A stretch of 64,000 nt of DNA from Labilibaculum sp. (GCA_016342745.1 JAEINT010000018.1:1-64000); one strand, 5' to 3'. Shown: positions 27,340 through 36,883, counted from the stretch's first letter. The notes: generated from the sequence alone by a model not told the origin. Numbers and translations: made by a program.

Positions 27340-28566
27340 TTAATTCTCTTCAATCTTGAATCCTACTTCTTTTAGTTGTTCCCAAAAGTTAGGGTAGGAT
27401 TTTTTAACCACATCAGGAGAGTCAATCTCAATTTCTGGGCGTACCATCGCAATTGGTGCAAATGCCATTGCCATTCTATGATCGTGATATGTTTCAATTA
27501 CAATATTTTTGTCTTCAGCTCCGCGTTCACCATCCCAAGCTAATTCCCCTTCTGCCGGTTCATGTAATACGTAGCCTAATTTCCCTAATTCAATAATTAG
27601 CGCATAGATACGGTTCGTTTCCTTAATTTTTAAGGTTTCTAATCCAGTAAAATGGAAAGGGATGTTTTTTAAGCAGGCACAAACTGCAAAAGTTTGAGCC
27701 AAATCAGGCATGTGATTAAAGTCAAATTTTAATTTTTTGCAGTCAGTAGCTATTTTTTCAATAAACATACCTTTTTTCGAAAATTGTGCCTTTACACCTA
27801 GCTTTTCAAAAACAGGAATTAAGCCTGAATCACCCTGAAAGCTATGTCTTCTTAGTCCGTCAAGATATAGTTTTCCTTCATCGGCTAATGCCATAAAAGA
27901 AAACCAATAAGATGCTCCCGACCAATCTCCTTCAACCGTATAAGGAATACGCTGATAGGTTTGATGAGAAACCGTAATTTCTTGCCCTTTAAATTCTGAT
28001 TTAATTCCAAACTCTTTCATAATGTTAAGAGTCATGTCAATATAGGAGCGAGAAACAATTTTGCCTTCTAATTTAATTTTCAACCCATTTACAAGAGTTG
28101 GAGCAATTAAAAGTAGAGCAGTAATGTATTGAGAACTAGTATCTCCCTTTAAACTAACTTCTTCTCCAGTTAAATTTGAACCGAAAATCTTTAGTGGAGG
28201 ATACCCTTCTTTTTCTAAATATGTTATTTGTCCACCAATAGAATTTAAGGCGTCAACCAATACACCAATTGGTCTTTCTTGCATTCGATGCGAACCTGTT
28301 AGGGTCCATTCTCCAACAATTTTCGATAAATAGGCTGTTAAAAAACGCATTGTGGTTCCAGCATGCCCAACATCAAAAGAATTGGTGTTCGAAAATAAAA
28401 TATTTTGCATTGCTTTCGAGTCATCACAATCCGACAGATTTTTAATTGGCTCGTAATTATTGCTTAGCGCATTAATTATTTGAACTCTGTTGGAAATACT
28501 CTTTGATGCAGGAAGGTTTATTCGACCCTCTATGATATTGTTTTTTTTCGAAATAGAATATTGCAT
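27340..28566 (-). CDS. aroA: 3-phosphoshikimate 1-carboxyvinyltransferase (EPSP synthase)
   Basis: Sixth step of the shikimate route: joins shikimate-3-phosphate and phosphoenolpyruvate. From the ATG giving MQYSISKKNN the protein has 408 residues; an in-frame TTG 24 bases upstream is less likely. Recognisable are LPASKSISNR (about 17-26), GTTMRFLTA (about 90), SSQYITALL (about 155), and the C-terminal DHRMAMAFAP. The PxxK-SxSNR-GTT set fits a functional enzyme. It is the second gene on this strand after apt, separated by a hairpin. Confidence 0.96.
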   Translation of the reverse strand: MQYSISKKNNIIEGRINLPASKSISNRVQIINALSNNYEPIKNLSDCDDSKAMQNILFSNTNSFDVGHAGTTMRFLTAYLSKIVGEWTLTGSHRMQERPIGVLVDALNSIGGQITYLEKEGYPPLKIFGSNLTGEEVSLKGDTSSQYITALLLIAPTLVNGLKIKLEGKIVSRSYIDMTLNIMKEFGIKSEFKGQEITVSHQTYQRIPYTVEGDWSGASYWFSFMALADEGKLYLDGLRRHSFQGDSGLIPVFEKLGVKAQFSKKGMFIEKIATDCKKLKFDFNHMPDLAQTFAVCACLKNIPFHFTGLETLKIKETNRIYALIIELGKLGYVLHEPAEGELAWDGERGAEDKNIVIETYHDHRMAMAFAPIAMVRPEIEIDSPDVVKKSYPNFWEQLKEVGFKIEEN

Positions 28567-28607
28567 TGAACAGGGATTTTTAATTGCCAAAACAGGTATA
28601 GCGCAAA

Positions 28608-28644
28608 TCAGGTCATCAAAACCACTTAAGTTGAGATGACCTGA
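28608..28644. repeat. Hairpin between apt and aroA
   Basis: Perfect 10-bp stem TCAGGTCATC/GATGACCTGA enclosing 17 bases that include the palindrome CTTAAG. No T tract follows on either strand, so it looks like an intergenic processing or partial-attenuation hairpin rather than a classical terminator. Confidence 0.55.
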
Positions 28645-28664
28645 ATGATATTTTCATGCTTTAT

Positions 28665-29195
28665 TTAAAAGTGAAATAAAGAATCTACGTCATATTGAGT
28701 AGCCAATTTATCACGGCCTTTCAAAAAGTCTAGTTCTAATATGAAGTTCACATAAACATTTTTCAAATTGAATTTGTCTAACAAGTTGATCGTTGCCTTT
28801 GCAGTTCCACCAGTTGCCAATAAATCATCATGCAACAATACTACATCGTTATTATCTAGAGCATCTTGATGAATGAAAATTTCGTCTTCGCCATACTCTA
28901 AAGAATATTTTTCAGAATAAGTAGGAGCAGGCAATTTACCTGGCTTACGAACAGGAACAAATCCAGCTCCTAATTTATAAGCAAGCACAGTTCCTAAAAT
29001 AAATCCGCGACTCTCTAATCCTACAACTTTTGTAATTCCTTTGTCTTTATATTGCTCGTAAAGAGAGTCAACCAATGTTGCTAAATGTTTTTCATCTTTT
29101 AGCATCGTTGTGATGTCCTTAAATAAGATTCCTTCTTTTGGGAAATCAATTACATCTCTTATCGAATCTTTTGCTTCTTGAAGTTTTACTTCCAT
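28665..29195 (-). CDS. apt: Adenine phosphoribosyltransferase
   Basis: Purine salvage: adenine plus PRPP gives AMP. From the ATG giving MEVKLQEAKD the protein has 176 residues; the upstream TTG is unlikely. Recognisable are FPKEGILFKDITTML (about 23-37), the ESRGF loop (about 68-72), and the PRPP-binding VVLLHDDLLATGGTAKA (about 118-134). Length and motifs are standard. It shares its strand with aroA. Confidence 0.97.
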   Translation of the reverse strand: MEVKLQEAKDSIRDVIDFPKEGILFKDITTMLKDEKHLATLVDSLYEQYKDKGITKVVGLESRGFILGTVLAYKLGAGFVPVRKPGKLPAPTYSEKYSLEYGEDEIFIHQDALDNNDVVLLHDDLLATGGTAKATINLLDKFNLKNVYVNFILELDFLKGRDKLATQYDVDSLFHF

Positions 29196-29517
29196 CTTTT
29201 TTTCTTTTTCCAAACCAGGAGTACGAAAATATTCAAATCTGAACTGAATATCAGCCTAAAAGGCATGATAAATCAACAGAAGTGGAATATTCACCCCCGC
29301 CTCACTTAATTATTAACTTGATATAGTGTGGGATAATTCCGGGTAAAAATAAAAAAGTCTGGCTTAATATTCATTATATATTAGCAAAAACTCTATCGGA
29401 ATTTTATAAACGTCAAATTTTGACCGATTCTCTGTTAGATATGTAATGAAAAGAAAGTGTATTACTCGTTTGGAATTCCTTTAAAAATAAAAGAAATTAT
29501 AGATCCTTGGGATTTGA
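29196..29517. other. Non-coding gap upstream of apt and of the next gene
   Basis: No gene, tRNA or strong hairpin is visible in this AT-rich stretch. It must hold the apt promoter on the minus strand, for which I found no clear TAnnTTTG box. The promoter of the rightward gene lies at its right end. Confidence 0.5.
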
Positions 29518-29548
29518 TTGTTGAACTCCACATTAGTTTTTACCTTTG
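29518..29548 (+). promoter_or_regulatory. Promoter of the 153-residue membrane protein gene
   Basis: TTG at 29518-29520 and TACCTTTG at 29541-29548, 20 nt apart, fit the Bacteroidota pattern. The predicted start is near 29555, only about 20 nt before the ATG. Confidence 0.6.
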
Positions 29549-29573
29549 ATAAAATTCAAAACATAAAAGAAAT

Positions 29574-30035
29574 ATGAAAATAAATAATCAAAGTCGTGCA
29601 GGATGGATTAAGCTGTTTTATTACGTGCTTGTCTTTTTATATCTGGCGATAACTATTTTACTTCTCTATTTAAGAGTTGAAGACATATATACTGTTTTAG
29701 GCGGAATGACAGCTTTTGTTATTGTTACGATCATATTTACGCTTAGTTTGGATTTGAATTTTGTAATCTATCAGGAATCAGAAAGGAAGATCATTTTACG
29801 ATACTATCCTTTGCATCCTTTTCACCATAAATTTAAATCAATCGAAATAGCGAAGAATTCCTTGTCTCATTTCGATATAGAAAATAAGCTTCTGGGATTA
29901 CGAACAGAGATTGTTTTATATCAGCAAACAGAAAGAGGTTTGGCAAAATATCCTAAGGTTAGTATTTCTGCTCTGTCCAAATCCGATAAGCTAAAAATGA
30001 TTGATTCCTTAAGGCGAAATTCTTTAAAAAAGTAA
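29574..30035 (+). CDS. Membrane protein with two helices, unknown function
   Basis: A 153-residue protein: basic N terminus, two transmembrane helices (about 12-31 and 37-58), then a soluble domain with beta-like segments (FVIYQESERKIILRYYPLHP, followed by FHHKF and KSIEIAKNS). The topology resembles PH-like or DUF-type membrane proteins in Bacteroidota, but no family is certain. It lies 82 bp upstream of the beta-barrel gene on the same strand and may be co-transcribed. Confidence 0.7.
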   Translation: MKINNQSRAGWIKLFYYVLVFLYLAITILLLYLRVEDIYTVLGGMTAFVIVTIIFTLSLDLNFVIYQESERKIILRYYPLHPFHHKFKSIEIAKNSLSHFDIENKLLGLRTEIVLYQQTERGLAKYPKVSISALSKSDKLKMIDSLRRNSLKK

Positions 30036-30117
30036 TCTTTCAATCTTTATAATAAACTCACGCACTAAATTAATTTGGTTTGCGTTGGTTCATACGTATT
30101 CGAATATTTTATAAGAA

Positions 30118-30720
30118 ATGTATAGAAAAATTAAAACTCAGTTAGTATTGGCAATAGTTGCCATTTTATTACCCTCAGGATTATATGCTCAAGAAAATGA
30201 TTTGCGATTAAACATTGGAATTCCTTTAGGGAAATATGGCAAGTTTGACCACAATTATAGTGGAACAAACGAAACAAATTCGCCATCTTTTATTATCCAG
30301 TTAGAAAAAAAGTGGAAGTCCGATATGAGTATTGGTGCATATATTGGTTATGCTGGACAAAAACATGAGTATAATTTAGGTTTTAGTGAGAGTAAATTCA
30401 ATTATTATCGGTTTGGTGCTGTTTTTACCTACGAGTTAAATAATTGGTTGTCCGAGATGAATATAGCTCCAGCAAATGGAATTGAAATGTATGCCAGTGC
30501 AAAAACAGGTTTATTTCTAGAAACAACTAATTTGTCAGTATCCGAATTGGATAGTGGAAATCAAGCTTTTATCAGTACCAATAGGAGAAATGAATTGTTA
30601 TTAGATTTGGGTGTGGTTCTTGGAGCACGCTATCATTTTTCCCAACAATTTGGTTTGTTTGCGGAATTGGGATGGGCTAATGCTGGCTTTTTTACAATCG
30701 GAACCACCTTTACTTTATAA
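30118..30720 (+). CDS. Small outer-membrane beta-barrel protein
   Basis: A 200-residue protein with a signal peptide (about 1-24, cut after GLYA) and a mature part of alternating hydrophobic strands (SFIIQLEKKWKSDMSIGAYI, KFNYYRFGAVFTYELN, FAELGWANAGFFTIGTTFTL). The C-terminal phenylalanine/leucine strand is typical of OmpW/OmpX-like 8-strand barrels. The ligand or role is unknown. Confidence 0.75.
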   Translation: MYRKIKTQLVLAIVAILLPSGLYAQENDLRLNIGIPLGKYGKFDHNYSGTNETNSPSFIIQLEKKWKSDMSIGAYIGYAGQKHEYNLGFSESKFNYYRFGAVFTYELNNWLSEMNIAPANGIEMYASAKTGLFLETTNLSVSELDSGNQAFISTNRRNELLLDLGVVLGARYHFSQQFGLFAELGWANAGFFTIGTTFTL

Positions 30721-30766
30721 ATATTTTGTAAATTAGCTTTCATTCATTAATATTCTAAAATGATGT

Positions 30767-31870
30767 ATGGAAGATGTTTATAAAGTAGCCATTAGTTTCC
30801 TTAATGGTATTGGTCCTGTTAATACAAAAAAGGTAATTGCCTATACTGGTAGTTTGGAAGGTTTGTTTAAAGAAAAGAAGCAAAATCTGCTCAAAATACC
30901 AGGGATAGGTCAGTTTTTTGTTGATAGATTAGATCGTGAGCCAGCAATTACTTTGGCGGAAGAGGAGATTGTGTTTATCGCTAAAAATGATATTCAAGTA
31001 GCATTTTATTTGGATGAAAATTATCCGCAACGCTTATTAAATTGTGCCGATTCTCCTTGTACACTATATTATAAAGGATATACCAACTTTAATGTCTCTA
31101 GATCAATAAGTATAGTGGGAACGCGTAATGCCAGTGATTATGGTCGTGAAGTTTGTAATCAATTGATAAAAGATTTATCAGAAAAAAATATCAAACCAAT
31201 AATTGTTAGTGGATTAGCTTACGGCGTTGATATTTGTGCGCACAAAGCTGCATTGGGAAACGGATTGCAAACTGTAGCAGCAGTTGGGCATGGTTTAGAT
31301 ATGATGTATCCATCTCAACACAAGAGGTACGCTAAAGAAATCATTGATCAAGGCGCAATTATTAGTGAGTTTACATCCAAAAGTAAATTCGATCCCAAAA
31401 ATTTTGTCCGTAGAAATAGAATTATTGCTGGTATGTCCGATGCAACCATCGTAATTGAGTCGGCGGCGAAAGGAGGTTCTCTAGTTACAGCTGATATTGC
31501 AAACTCCTATAATAGGGATGTATTTGCCTTTCCAGGCAGAACTTCGGATAAAAGTTCCATTGGCTGCAATAAATTAATCAAAACAAATCAAGCACACCTT
31601 ATTGAAAGTATAGCCGACTTAGAATATATTTTAGGTTGGGAGGATACAAAGAAAGAGGTGAAAACAGTGCAGAAAAAACTATTTTTAGAGCTTTCGCCCG
31701 ATGAGGAGTCTTTAATTCAAGTGTTAAAAGAGAATCATAATACACCTATTGATATGATCTGTATTAAAAGTGATTTTCCGATGAGTAAAGTGTCAAGTTT
31801 ACTCTTGAAATTAGAATTTGATGGGCTCATAAAATCACTTCCGGGGAAAATTTACGCTTTGAATATGTGA
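30767..31870 (+). CDS. dprA: DNA-processing protein DprA
   Basis: Binds incoming single-stranded DNA and loads RecA in natural transformation. The 367-residue protein has an N-terminal helix-hairpin-helix/SAM-like region (about 1-65, with GIGPVNTKKV and KIPGIGQFF), a Rossmann-like core with SIVGTRNASDYGRE (about 112-125), SGLAYGVDICAHKAAL and FAFPGRTSDKSSIGCNKLI, and a C-terminal winged-helix domain (about 305-365). All core motifs are present. No other competence gene lies nearby. Confidence 0.96.
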   Translation: MEDVYKVAISFLNGIGPVNTKKVIAYTGSLEGLFKEKKQNLLKIPGIGQFFVDRLDREPAITLAEEEIVFIAKNDIQVAFYLDENYPQRLLNCADSPCTLYYKGYTNFNVSRSISIVGTRNASDYGREVCNQLIKDLSEKNIKPIIVSGLAYGVDICAHKAALGNGLQTVAAVGHGLDMMYPSQHKRYAKEIIDQGAIISEFTSKSKFDPKNFVRRNRIIAGMSDATIVIESAAKGGSLVTADIANSYNRDVFAFPGRTSDKSSIGCNKLIKTNQAHLIESIADLEYILGWEDTKKEVKTVQKKLFLELSPDEESLIQVLKENHNTPIDMICIKSDFPMSKVSSLLLKLEFDGLIKSLPGKIYALNM

Positions 31871-31985
31871 AATTTGTCAGCTTTTTTTCAATCATGTTGT
31901 AGAGCAGAATTACAAAAAGATATAAGTATCTGATAATGAACGTTAAAAAATTTACGAAAACGTTGTAAAATTTCTTGTATTTTAA

Positions 31986-32015
31986 TTTGCGATTATGAAA
32001 AAATATATACTTTTG
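31986..32015 (+). promoter_or_regulatory. Strong Bacteroidota-type promoter of gdhA
   Basis: TTTG at 31986-31989 and TACTTTTG at 32008-32015 are separated by 18 nt; both boxes match the consensus exactly. Transcription should begin near 32022, giving a leader of about 55 nt. Confidence 0.75.
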
Positions 32016-32076
32016 AAACCAAGAACTAATAATTAAAACATCACAATCTAAATTAATTTCATAACATATTTTAGAT

Positions 32077-33411
32077 ATGGAAGCAAAGATTAACGAATTC
32101 ATGGAAGGCCTTAAGGCCAAAACTCCTGGAGAAGCAGAATTTCATCAGGCAGTTCAAGAAGTAGTAGAAACAGTTTGGGATACTTATGATGCAAATCCGA
32201 AGTACAAGGCTGCGAAAATTCTTGATAAAATGTGTGAGCCGGAGCGTACAATCATGTTCCGTGTACCATGGATCAATGATAATGGTGAAGTAGAAATAAA
32301 CCGTGGATACCGCGTTGAATTTAATAGTGCTATTGGACCATATAAAGGTGGATTACGTTTTCACCCATCGGTAACTTTAAGTGCTTTGAAATTCTTAGGT
32401 TTTGAACAAACTTTTAAAAACTCTTTAACTACATTACCTATGGGTGGTGGTAAAGGAGGATCTGACTTTAATGCTAAAGGAAGATCAGATAACGAAATCA
32501 TGCGTTTTTGCCAAAGTTTCATGACTGAGCTTTGCAGACACATAGGTCCTAACACTGATGTACCTGCTGGTGATATCGGAGTTGGTGGTCGCGAAATAGG
32601 ATACTTATTCGGACAGTATAAGAGAATTCGTAACGAATTTGTTGGTGTATTGACTGGTAAAGGTCTTGAGTTTGGTGGATCATTAATTCGTCCTGAAGCT
32701 ACAGGTTTTGGAGCTGTTTATTTCGCTCAACACATGTTGGCTGAAAACAAAGAAGATTTCAAAGGAAAAACAGTTGCTCTTTCTGGATTCGGAAACGTAA
32801 CTTGGGGTGCTGCTCTTAAATTAGTTGAGCTAGGTGCTAAAGTTGTGACTATTTCTGGTCCTGACGGATATGTATACGATAAAGAAGGTTTAGATGCAGA
32901 TAAGATTGATTACTTATTGGATCTTAGAGCTTCAAATAATGATGTTGTTGCTCCTTATGCTGAAAAGTATGGTGCAGAATTTTTCCCTGGTAAAAAACCT
33001 TGGGAAGCTAAAGTGGATCTTGCATTCCCTTGCGCAATTCAAAATGAATTGAACGAAGATGATGCTAAGCTATTGGTTGCAAATGGATGTAAGTATGTTG
33101 TTGAAACATCTAACATGGGTTGTACTGCTGAAGCTTGTAACTATCTTGTTGTAAATTCTGCTTTTGCTCCTGGTAAAGCTGCTAATGCTGGTGGTGTTGC
33201 TGTTTCTGGTTTAGAAATGTCTCAAAACTCTATGCGTTTCAATTGGTCTGCTGAAGAAGTTGACGAAAAATTGGGTCGTATCATGAAAGACATTCACGAT
33301 ACTTGTGTTAAGTTCGGTACTGAAAATGGACACATTAACTATATTAAAGGTGCTAACATTGGTGGTTTCGTTAAAGTTGCTGAAGCGATGCTAGCTCAAG
33401 GTTGCGTATAG
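32077..33411 (+). CDS. gdhA: Glutamate dehydrogenase, NADP-type
   Basis: Interconverts glutamate with 2-oxoglutarate and ammonia. The 444-residue protein has the small-hexamer type I layout: substrate-binding N-terminal domain with KGGLRFHPSV (about 89-98) and the catalytic-lysine motif PMGGGKGGSDF (about 121-131), then a Rossmann domain with VALSGFGNVTWGAALK (about 232-247). The family usually works in ammonia assimilation with NADPH, but in a lysine fermenter it could also recycle ammonia. Monocistronic with its own promoter and terminator. Confidence 0.96.
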   Translation: MEAKINEFMEGLKAKTPGEAEFHQAVQEVVETVWDTYDANPKYKAAKILDKMCEPERTIMFRVPWINDNGEVEINRGYRVEFNSAIGPYKGGLRFHPSVTLSALKFLGFEQTFKNSLTTLPMGGGKGGSDFNAKGRSDNEIMRFCQSFMTELCRHIGPNTDVPAGDIGVGGREIGYLFGQYKRIRNEFVGVLTGKGLEFGGSLIRPEATGFGAVYFAQHMLAENKEDFKGKTVALSGFGNVTWGAALKLVELGAKVVTISGPDGYVYDKEGLDADKIDYLLDLRASNNDVVAPYAEKYGAEFFPGKKPWEAKVDLAFPCAIQNELNEDDAKLLVANGCKYVVETSNMGCTAEACNYLVVNSAFAPGKAANAGGVAVSGLEMSQNSMRFNWSAEEVDEKLGRIMKDIHDTCVKFGTENGHINYIKGANIGGFVKVAEAMLAQGCV

Positions 33412-33436
33412 TATGATAATTCATGCCTAAATATAT

Positions 33437-33462
33437 AAAAGCCGGCTATGCCGGCTTTTTTT
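33437..33462 (+). terminator. Terminator after gdhA
   Basis: Stem AAAAGCCGG/CCGGCTTTT with loop CTATG followed by Ts. Nearly symmetrical, so it could also work leftward. Confidence 0.92.
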
Positions 33463-33484
33463 ATTCTTATTGAAAGGTAATTCT

Positions 33485-33516
33485 TTTGGCTATTCTTTGC
33501 TCTTTCTATATGTTTG
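33485..33516 (+). promoter_or_regulatory. Promoter of tatD-ansA
   Basis: TTTG at 33485-33488 and TATGTTTG at 33509-33516 are 20 nt apart, both exact. The ATG of tatD follows 17 bp later, so the leader would be very short. Confidence 0.65.
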
Positions 33517-33533
33517 CAGAAAAGTAATTCCTT

Positions 33534-34301
33534 ATGAAATTTATTGATACCCATTCTCACATATACGCTGATGATTTTGAACATGATATTGAACAAATCA
33601 TATCTAATTGTCGCGACGTAAACATTGAGAAAATTCTATTGCCGAATATTGATTCAGAATCAATACCAAAAATGAATCAATTGGTTAAGCAGTTTCCTGA
33701 TCTATGTATCCCAATGATGGGATTGCATCCAACATCCGTTAAGGAAAACTATTTGGAGGAACTTCAGATTTGTGAAGAATGGTTAGATAAAGGCAGTTTT
33801 TGTGCGATTGGAGAAATAGGAATCGATTTGTATTGGGATAAGACTTTTGTGAAAGAACAGCAGTTTGCTTTCGACAAGCAAATTAATTGGTCTTTAGATC
33901 GAAACTTGCCTATTGTTATTCATGCAAGAGATTCTTTTGATGAGATTTTCGAAATTTTGGAAGGATACCGAAATACAAAACTAAATGGTGTATTTCATAG
34001 TTTTACTGGAAATGAGGAACAGGCAAAGAAAGCAATTGAATTCGGTTTCCTTTTAGGGATAAATGGGATTGTTACCTTTAAAAATGCAGGATTGGATAAA
34101 ACGCTTGCATCTTTCAGCTTGGATAAATTGATTTTGGAAACGGATGCACCTTATTTAGCTCCAGTTCCAAAGCGAGGAAAAAGAAATGAAAGTTCTTATT
34201 TGATACATGTTGCTAATAAATTGGCAAATATCTATCAAGTGAGTTTGGATGAGGTAGCAAGTGTTACTAGTAAAAATGCCGAAGGATTGTTCAATATATA
34301 A
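33534..34301 (+). CDS. tatD: TatD-family metal-dependent deoxyribonuclease
   Basis: A 255-residue TIM-barrel hydrolase with the metal ligands in DTHSHIYADDF (HxH near residues 6-8), GEIGIDLYWD (Glu near 97), PIVIHARDSF (His near 129), HSFTGN (His near 155) and LETDAPYLAPVPKRGKRNE (Asp near 203). The family shows 3'-5' exonuclease activity and has a role in DNA repair and quality control. It is followed 14 bp later by ansA, so the two share a transcript. Confidence 0.95.
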   Translation: MKFIDTHSHIYADDFEHDIEQIISNCRDVNIEKILLPNIDSESIPKMNQLVKQFPDLCIPMMGLHPTSVKENYLEELQICEEWLDKGSFCAIGEIGIDLYWDKTFVKEQQFAFDKQINWSLDRNLPIVIHARDSFDEIFEILEGYRNTKLNGVFHSFTGNEEQAKKAIEFGFLLGINGIVTFKNAGLDKTLASFSLDKLILETDAPYLAPVPKRGKRNESSYLIHVANKLANIYQVSLDEVASVTSKNAEGLFNI

Positions 34302-34315
34302 TTGAGGTCATTAAA

Positions 34316-35350
34316 ATGGATAAAAAACAAACATCGATATTATTAATTTATACTGGTGGAACTATCGGTATGGTTAACGATCCAAAAACGGGTTCGTTAA
34401 AGCCTTTTGATTTTGATCATATCTTAAAACAGGTTCCGGAGTTGAATGAGTTTGGATATAATTTGGAATCAATTGCTTTTGATCCATTGATTGATTCTTC
34501 AAATTTGAACCCGAATGTTTGGGTGGAAATTGCAGAGATTATAAAAGAGAATTATCAGAAATTTGATGGTTTTGTAGTATTGCATGGAACAGATACCATG
34601 TCTTATTCTGCATCAGCATTGAGTTTCATGTTGGATAATCTGCAAAAGCCAGTAATTTTAACTGGATCTCAATTGCCAATTGGAACTTTACGAACTGATG
34701 GAAAGGAAAATTTGATTACTGCAATTGAAATTGCAGCAGCATATCAAAATGGACAAGCGATGGTTCCAGAAGTATGCGTTGTGTTTGAGAATAAATTGTT
34801 TAGAGGAAATCGAACAACAAAGCATAATGCGGAACATTTTAATGCTTTCCATTCATACAATTATCCTGATTTGGCAAAAATCGGAATACATATCAATTAC
34901 AATTATGCTGCCATTCATTACCCAAGTCAGCCACAAGAATTGGAAATTTCAACAAGTTTAGATTCTAATATTGGAATATTGAAGATATTCCCTGGAATTA
35001 ACAAGCAAGTTGTCGATTCTATTTTAAATTGTGAAGGTATAAAAGGAATTGTTATGGAATCTTATGGAGCAGGAAATGCTCCAACTGATAAATGGTTTAT
35101 CGATTCAATAAAAGCAGCAATTGAAAGAGGTGTTGTGATATATAATATCACACAATGTGCTGCAGGAAGTGTTGAGATGGGCTTGTATGAGACTAGTCTT
35201 GAACTATTAGCAGCAGGTGTTGTTAGTGGACGAGACATCACAACAGAGGCGGCTGTTACAAAATTAATGTACGTCTTGGGAAAAAAGCTTAATGAAGAAC
35301 AAATCAAATTGCTTTTAAATAAATCTCTGAAAGGCGAATTAAGCCAATAG
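34316..35350 (+). CDS. ansA: Asparaginase, cytoplasmic type I
   Basis: Hydrolyses asparagine to aspartate and ammonia. The 344-residue protein has the first catalytic threonine in YTGGTIGMV (about 13-21) and the second Thr-Asp in VLHGTDTMSYSASALSFML (about 86-104). No signal peptide, so it is the cytoplasmic low-affinity type. Second gene after tatD. With the lysine operon and gdhA it adds to an amino-acid-degrading profile. Confidence 0.95.
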   Translation: MDKKQTSILLIYTGGTIGMVNDPKTGSLKPFDFDHILKQVPELNEFGYNLESIAFDPLIDSSNLNPNVWVEIAEIIKENYQKFDGFVVLHGTDTMSYSASALSFMLDNLQKPVILTGSQLPIGTLRTDGKENLITAIEIAAAYQNGQAMVPEVCVVFENKLFRGNRTTKHNAEHFNAFHSYNYPDLAKIGIHINYNYAAIHYPSQPQELEISTSLDSNIGILKIFPGINKQVVDSILNCEGIKGIVMESYGAGNAPTDKWFIDSIKAAIERGVVIYNITQCAAGSVEMGLYETSLELLAAGVVSGRDITTEAAVTKLMYVLGKKLNEEQIKLLLNKSLKGELSQ

Positions 35351-35492
35351 TTTATTTGTTTTTCACATTTTTTTTGTAATTTGGTGCACTGTTTAAAGTG
35401 TTCTATATTACATAAGGTCATGTAAGGAATGATATGAAGTGTAGAAATAGAAAGACTTTTAAATAATATTTGACAGACAACTATGTATTTAG

Positions 35493-35523
35493 TTGTATTA
35501 AAGACCGCAATCGTTTAATTTTG
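35493..35523 (+). promoter_or_regulatory. Promoter of the exbB-exbD operon
   Basis: TTG at 35493-35495 and TAATTTTG at 35516-35523 (exact) are 20 nt apart. Predicted start near 35530, about 34 nt before the exbB ATG. Confidence 0.65.
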
Positions 35524-35563
35524 TAAAAAATAATTTCGTTAATTAAAATTTGAAAAACAGACT

Positions 35564-36382
35564 ATGAAAAAGTTATTTGCATTTATAGCAGTTATCGGGA
35601 TGCTAAGCTTAGGAGCGTCAACAAACGTATTTGCTCAAGATGAGACAGCAGAACAAACTACCGTAGATACAACGCAAGTTGCTGAGGAAGTTGCAGAAGA
35701 GGTTGCAGAAGCAGCACCAGTTATGGAAGAAGAAGTTATCGAAAGTACTTCATTCCATAAAGTTGTAAAGAAACAATTCATCCAAGGTGGTGCAATGTTT
35801 ATGAGTTTTGTATTGTTAGCACTTATTTTAGGATTGGCTCTTTCTATCGAAAGAATCATTTACTTGAATATGTCTACAACGAATACAAAGAAATTATTCG
35901 CAAACATCGAAGATGCTTTGAATAATGGTGGTGTTGAAGCAGCAAAAGAAGTTTGTAGAAACACTCGTGGACCAATTGCTAGTATCTTCTACCAAGGTCT
36001 TGATCGTATCGATGAAGGTATTGAAGTAGTTGAAAAATCAGTTGTATCTTACGGATCTGTACAGATGGGTCTTTTAGAAAAAGGTCTTTCTTGGATTGGT
36101 TTGATGATTGGTCTTGCTCCTATGTTAGGATTTATGGGTACTGTAATTGGTATGATCGACGCTTTCGATTCTATCCAGTCTATGGGTACTATTTCTCCAG
36201 CAGCTGTAGCAGGTGGTATTAAAGTAGCCTTGATTACTACTGTATCTGGTTTGATCGTTGCGATGATTCTTCAGGTATTTTATAACTATTGTACTGCAAA
36301 AATTGACAGTATCGTAAACAACATGGAAGATGCGTCTATCACTCTTCTTGATATCTTAGTAAAACACAACCTAAAGAAATAA
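35564..36382 (+). CDS. exbB: ExbB/TolQ/MotA-family proton channel protein with an N-terminal signal-like extension
   Basis: Inner-membrane stator subunit that uses the proton gradient to power TonB or a similar machine. The 272-residue protein starts with a signal-peptide-like segment (about 1-25, cut after NVFA) and an acidic Glu/Val/Ala-rich stretch (26-60), then the MotA/TolQ core with three transmembrane helices (about 75-97, 172-195, 218-240), including IGLAPMLGFMGTVIGMIDAF and AAVAGGIKVALITTVSGLIV. The extension is longer than in E. coli ExbB. It leads a four-gene operon with exbD genes. Confidence 0.93.
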   Translation: MKKLFAFIAVIGMLSLGASTNVFAQDETAEQTTVDTTQVAEEVAEEVAEAAPVMEEEVIESTSFHKVVKKQFIQGGAMFMSFVLLALILGLALSIERIIYLNMSTTNTKKLFANIEDALNNGGVEAAKEVCRNTRGPIASIFYQGLDRIDEGIEVVEKSVVSYGSVQMGLLEKGLSWIGLMIGLAPMLGFMGTVIGMIDAFDSIQSMGTISPAAVAGGIKVALITTVSGLIVAMILQVFYNYCTAKIDSIVNNMEDASITLLDILVKHNLKK

Positions 36383-36391
36383 TTTTAGACT

Positions 36392-36841
36392 ATGTCAAAT
36401 ACATTGAGTAAATATTTAAATATTCTCACCTATGTAATGATTGGTCTAACAGCAATTTTTGTTGCCATGTTTTATTTAGGTGGTGAAATTCCAAACCAAG
36501 CATATCCAACGCCAGTTTATACTGATGTTCTATTGCATTGGACGAAAGTACTGTTATATGCAACAGCTGGATTGTCACTATTTTTCCCTATTGTTCAGTT
36601 AGTAACTAACCCTAAGGGGGCAGTTAAAGGATTAGCTGGTTTAGTGGTATTAGGATTGATTATCTTAATTGCATATTCAATATCAGATGGAACTTTGTTG
36701 AACCTACCTGGTTACACAGGAGATGATAATGTCCCTGCGAGATTAGAATTTGCAGATACTGTATTGTATACTATGTATATCTTAGGTGTAGGAACAGTTC
36801 TTTCAATTGTAGTTACTGAAGTTTTAAGAAAATTACGTTAA
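36392..36841 (+). CDS. Four-helix membrane protein in the exbB-exbD operon
   Basis: A 149-residue integral membrane protein with four predicted helices (about 10-29, 49-67, 77-97, 124-145). No charged catalytic motif is visible. It begins 9 bp after exbB and ends 42 bp before exbD. I recall genes of this type in Bacteroidota ExbB/ExbD operons, but no function is known to me. It may be an extra stator subunit or assembly factor. Confidence 0.8.
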   Translation: MSNTLSKYLNILTYVMIGLTAIFVAMFYLGGEIPNQAYPTPVYTDVLLHWTKVLLYATAGLSLFFPIVQLVTNPKGAVKGLAGLVVLGLIILIAYSISDGTLLNLPGYTGDDNVPARLEFADTVLYTMYILGVGTVLSIVVTEVLRKLR

Positions 36842-36883
36842 GAATAAGATCCGGATTTAGATTCGGATCACAATAACTTTATT

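Noticed and set aside
31827-32120. 97-codon minus-strand frame across the gdhA promoter
   Set aside because: Covers a consensus promoter and leader on the other strand, and has a low-complexity Phe/Ile-rich translation.
35062-35421. 119-codon minus-strand frame over the ansA 3' end
   Set aside because: Antisense to ansA with no family features; shadow frame.
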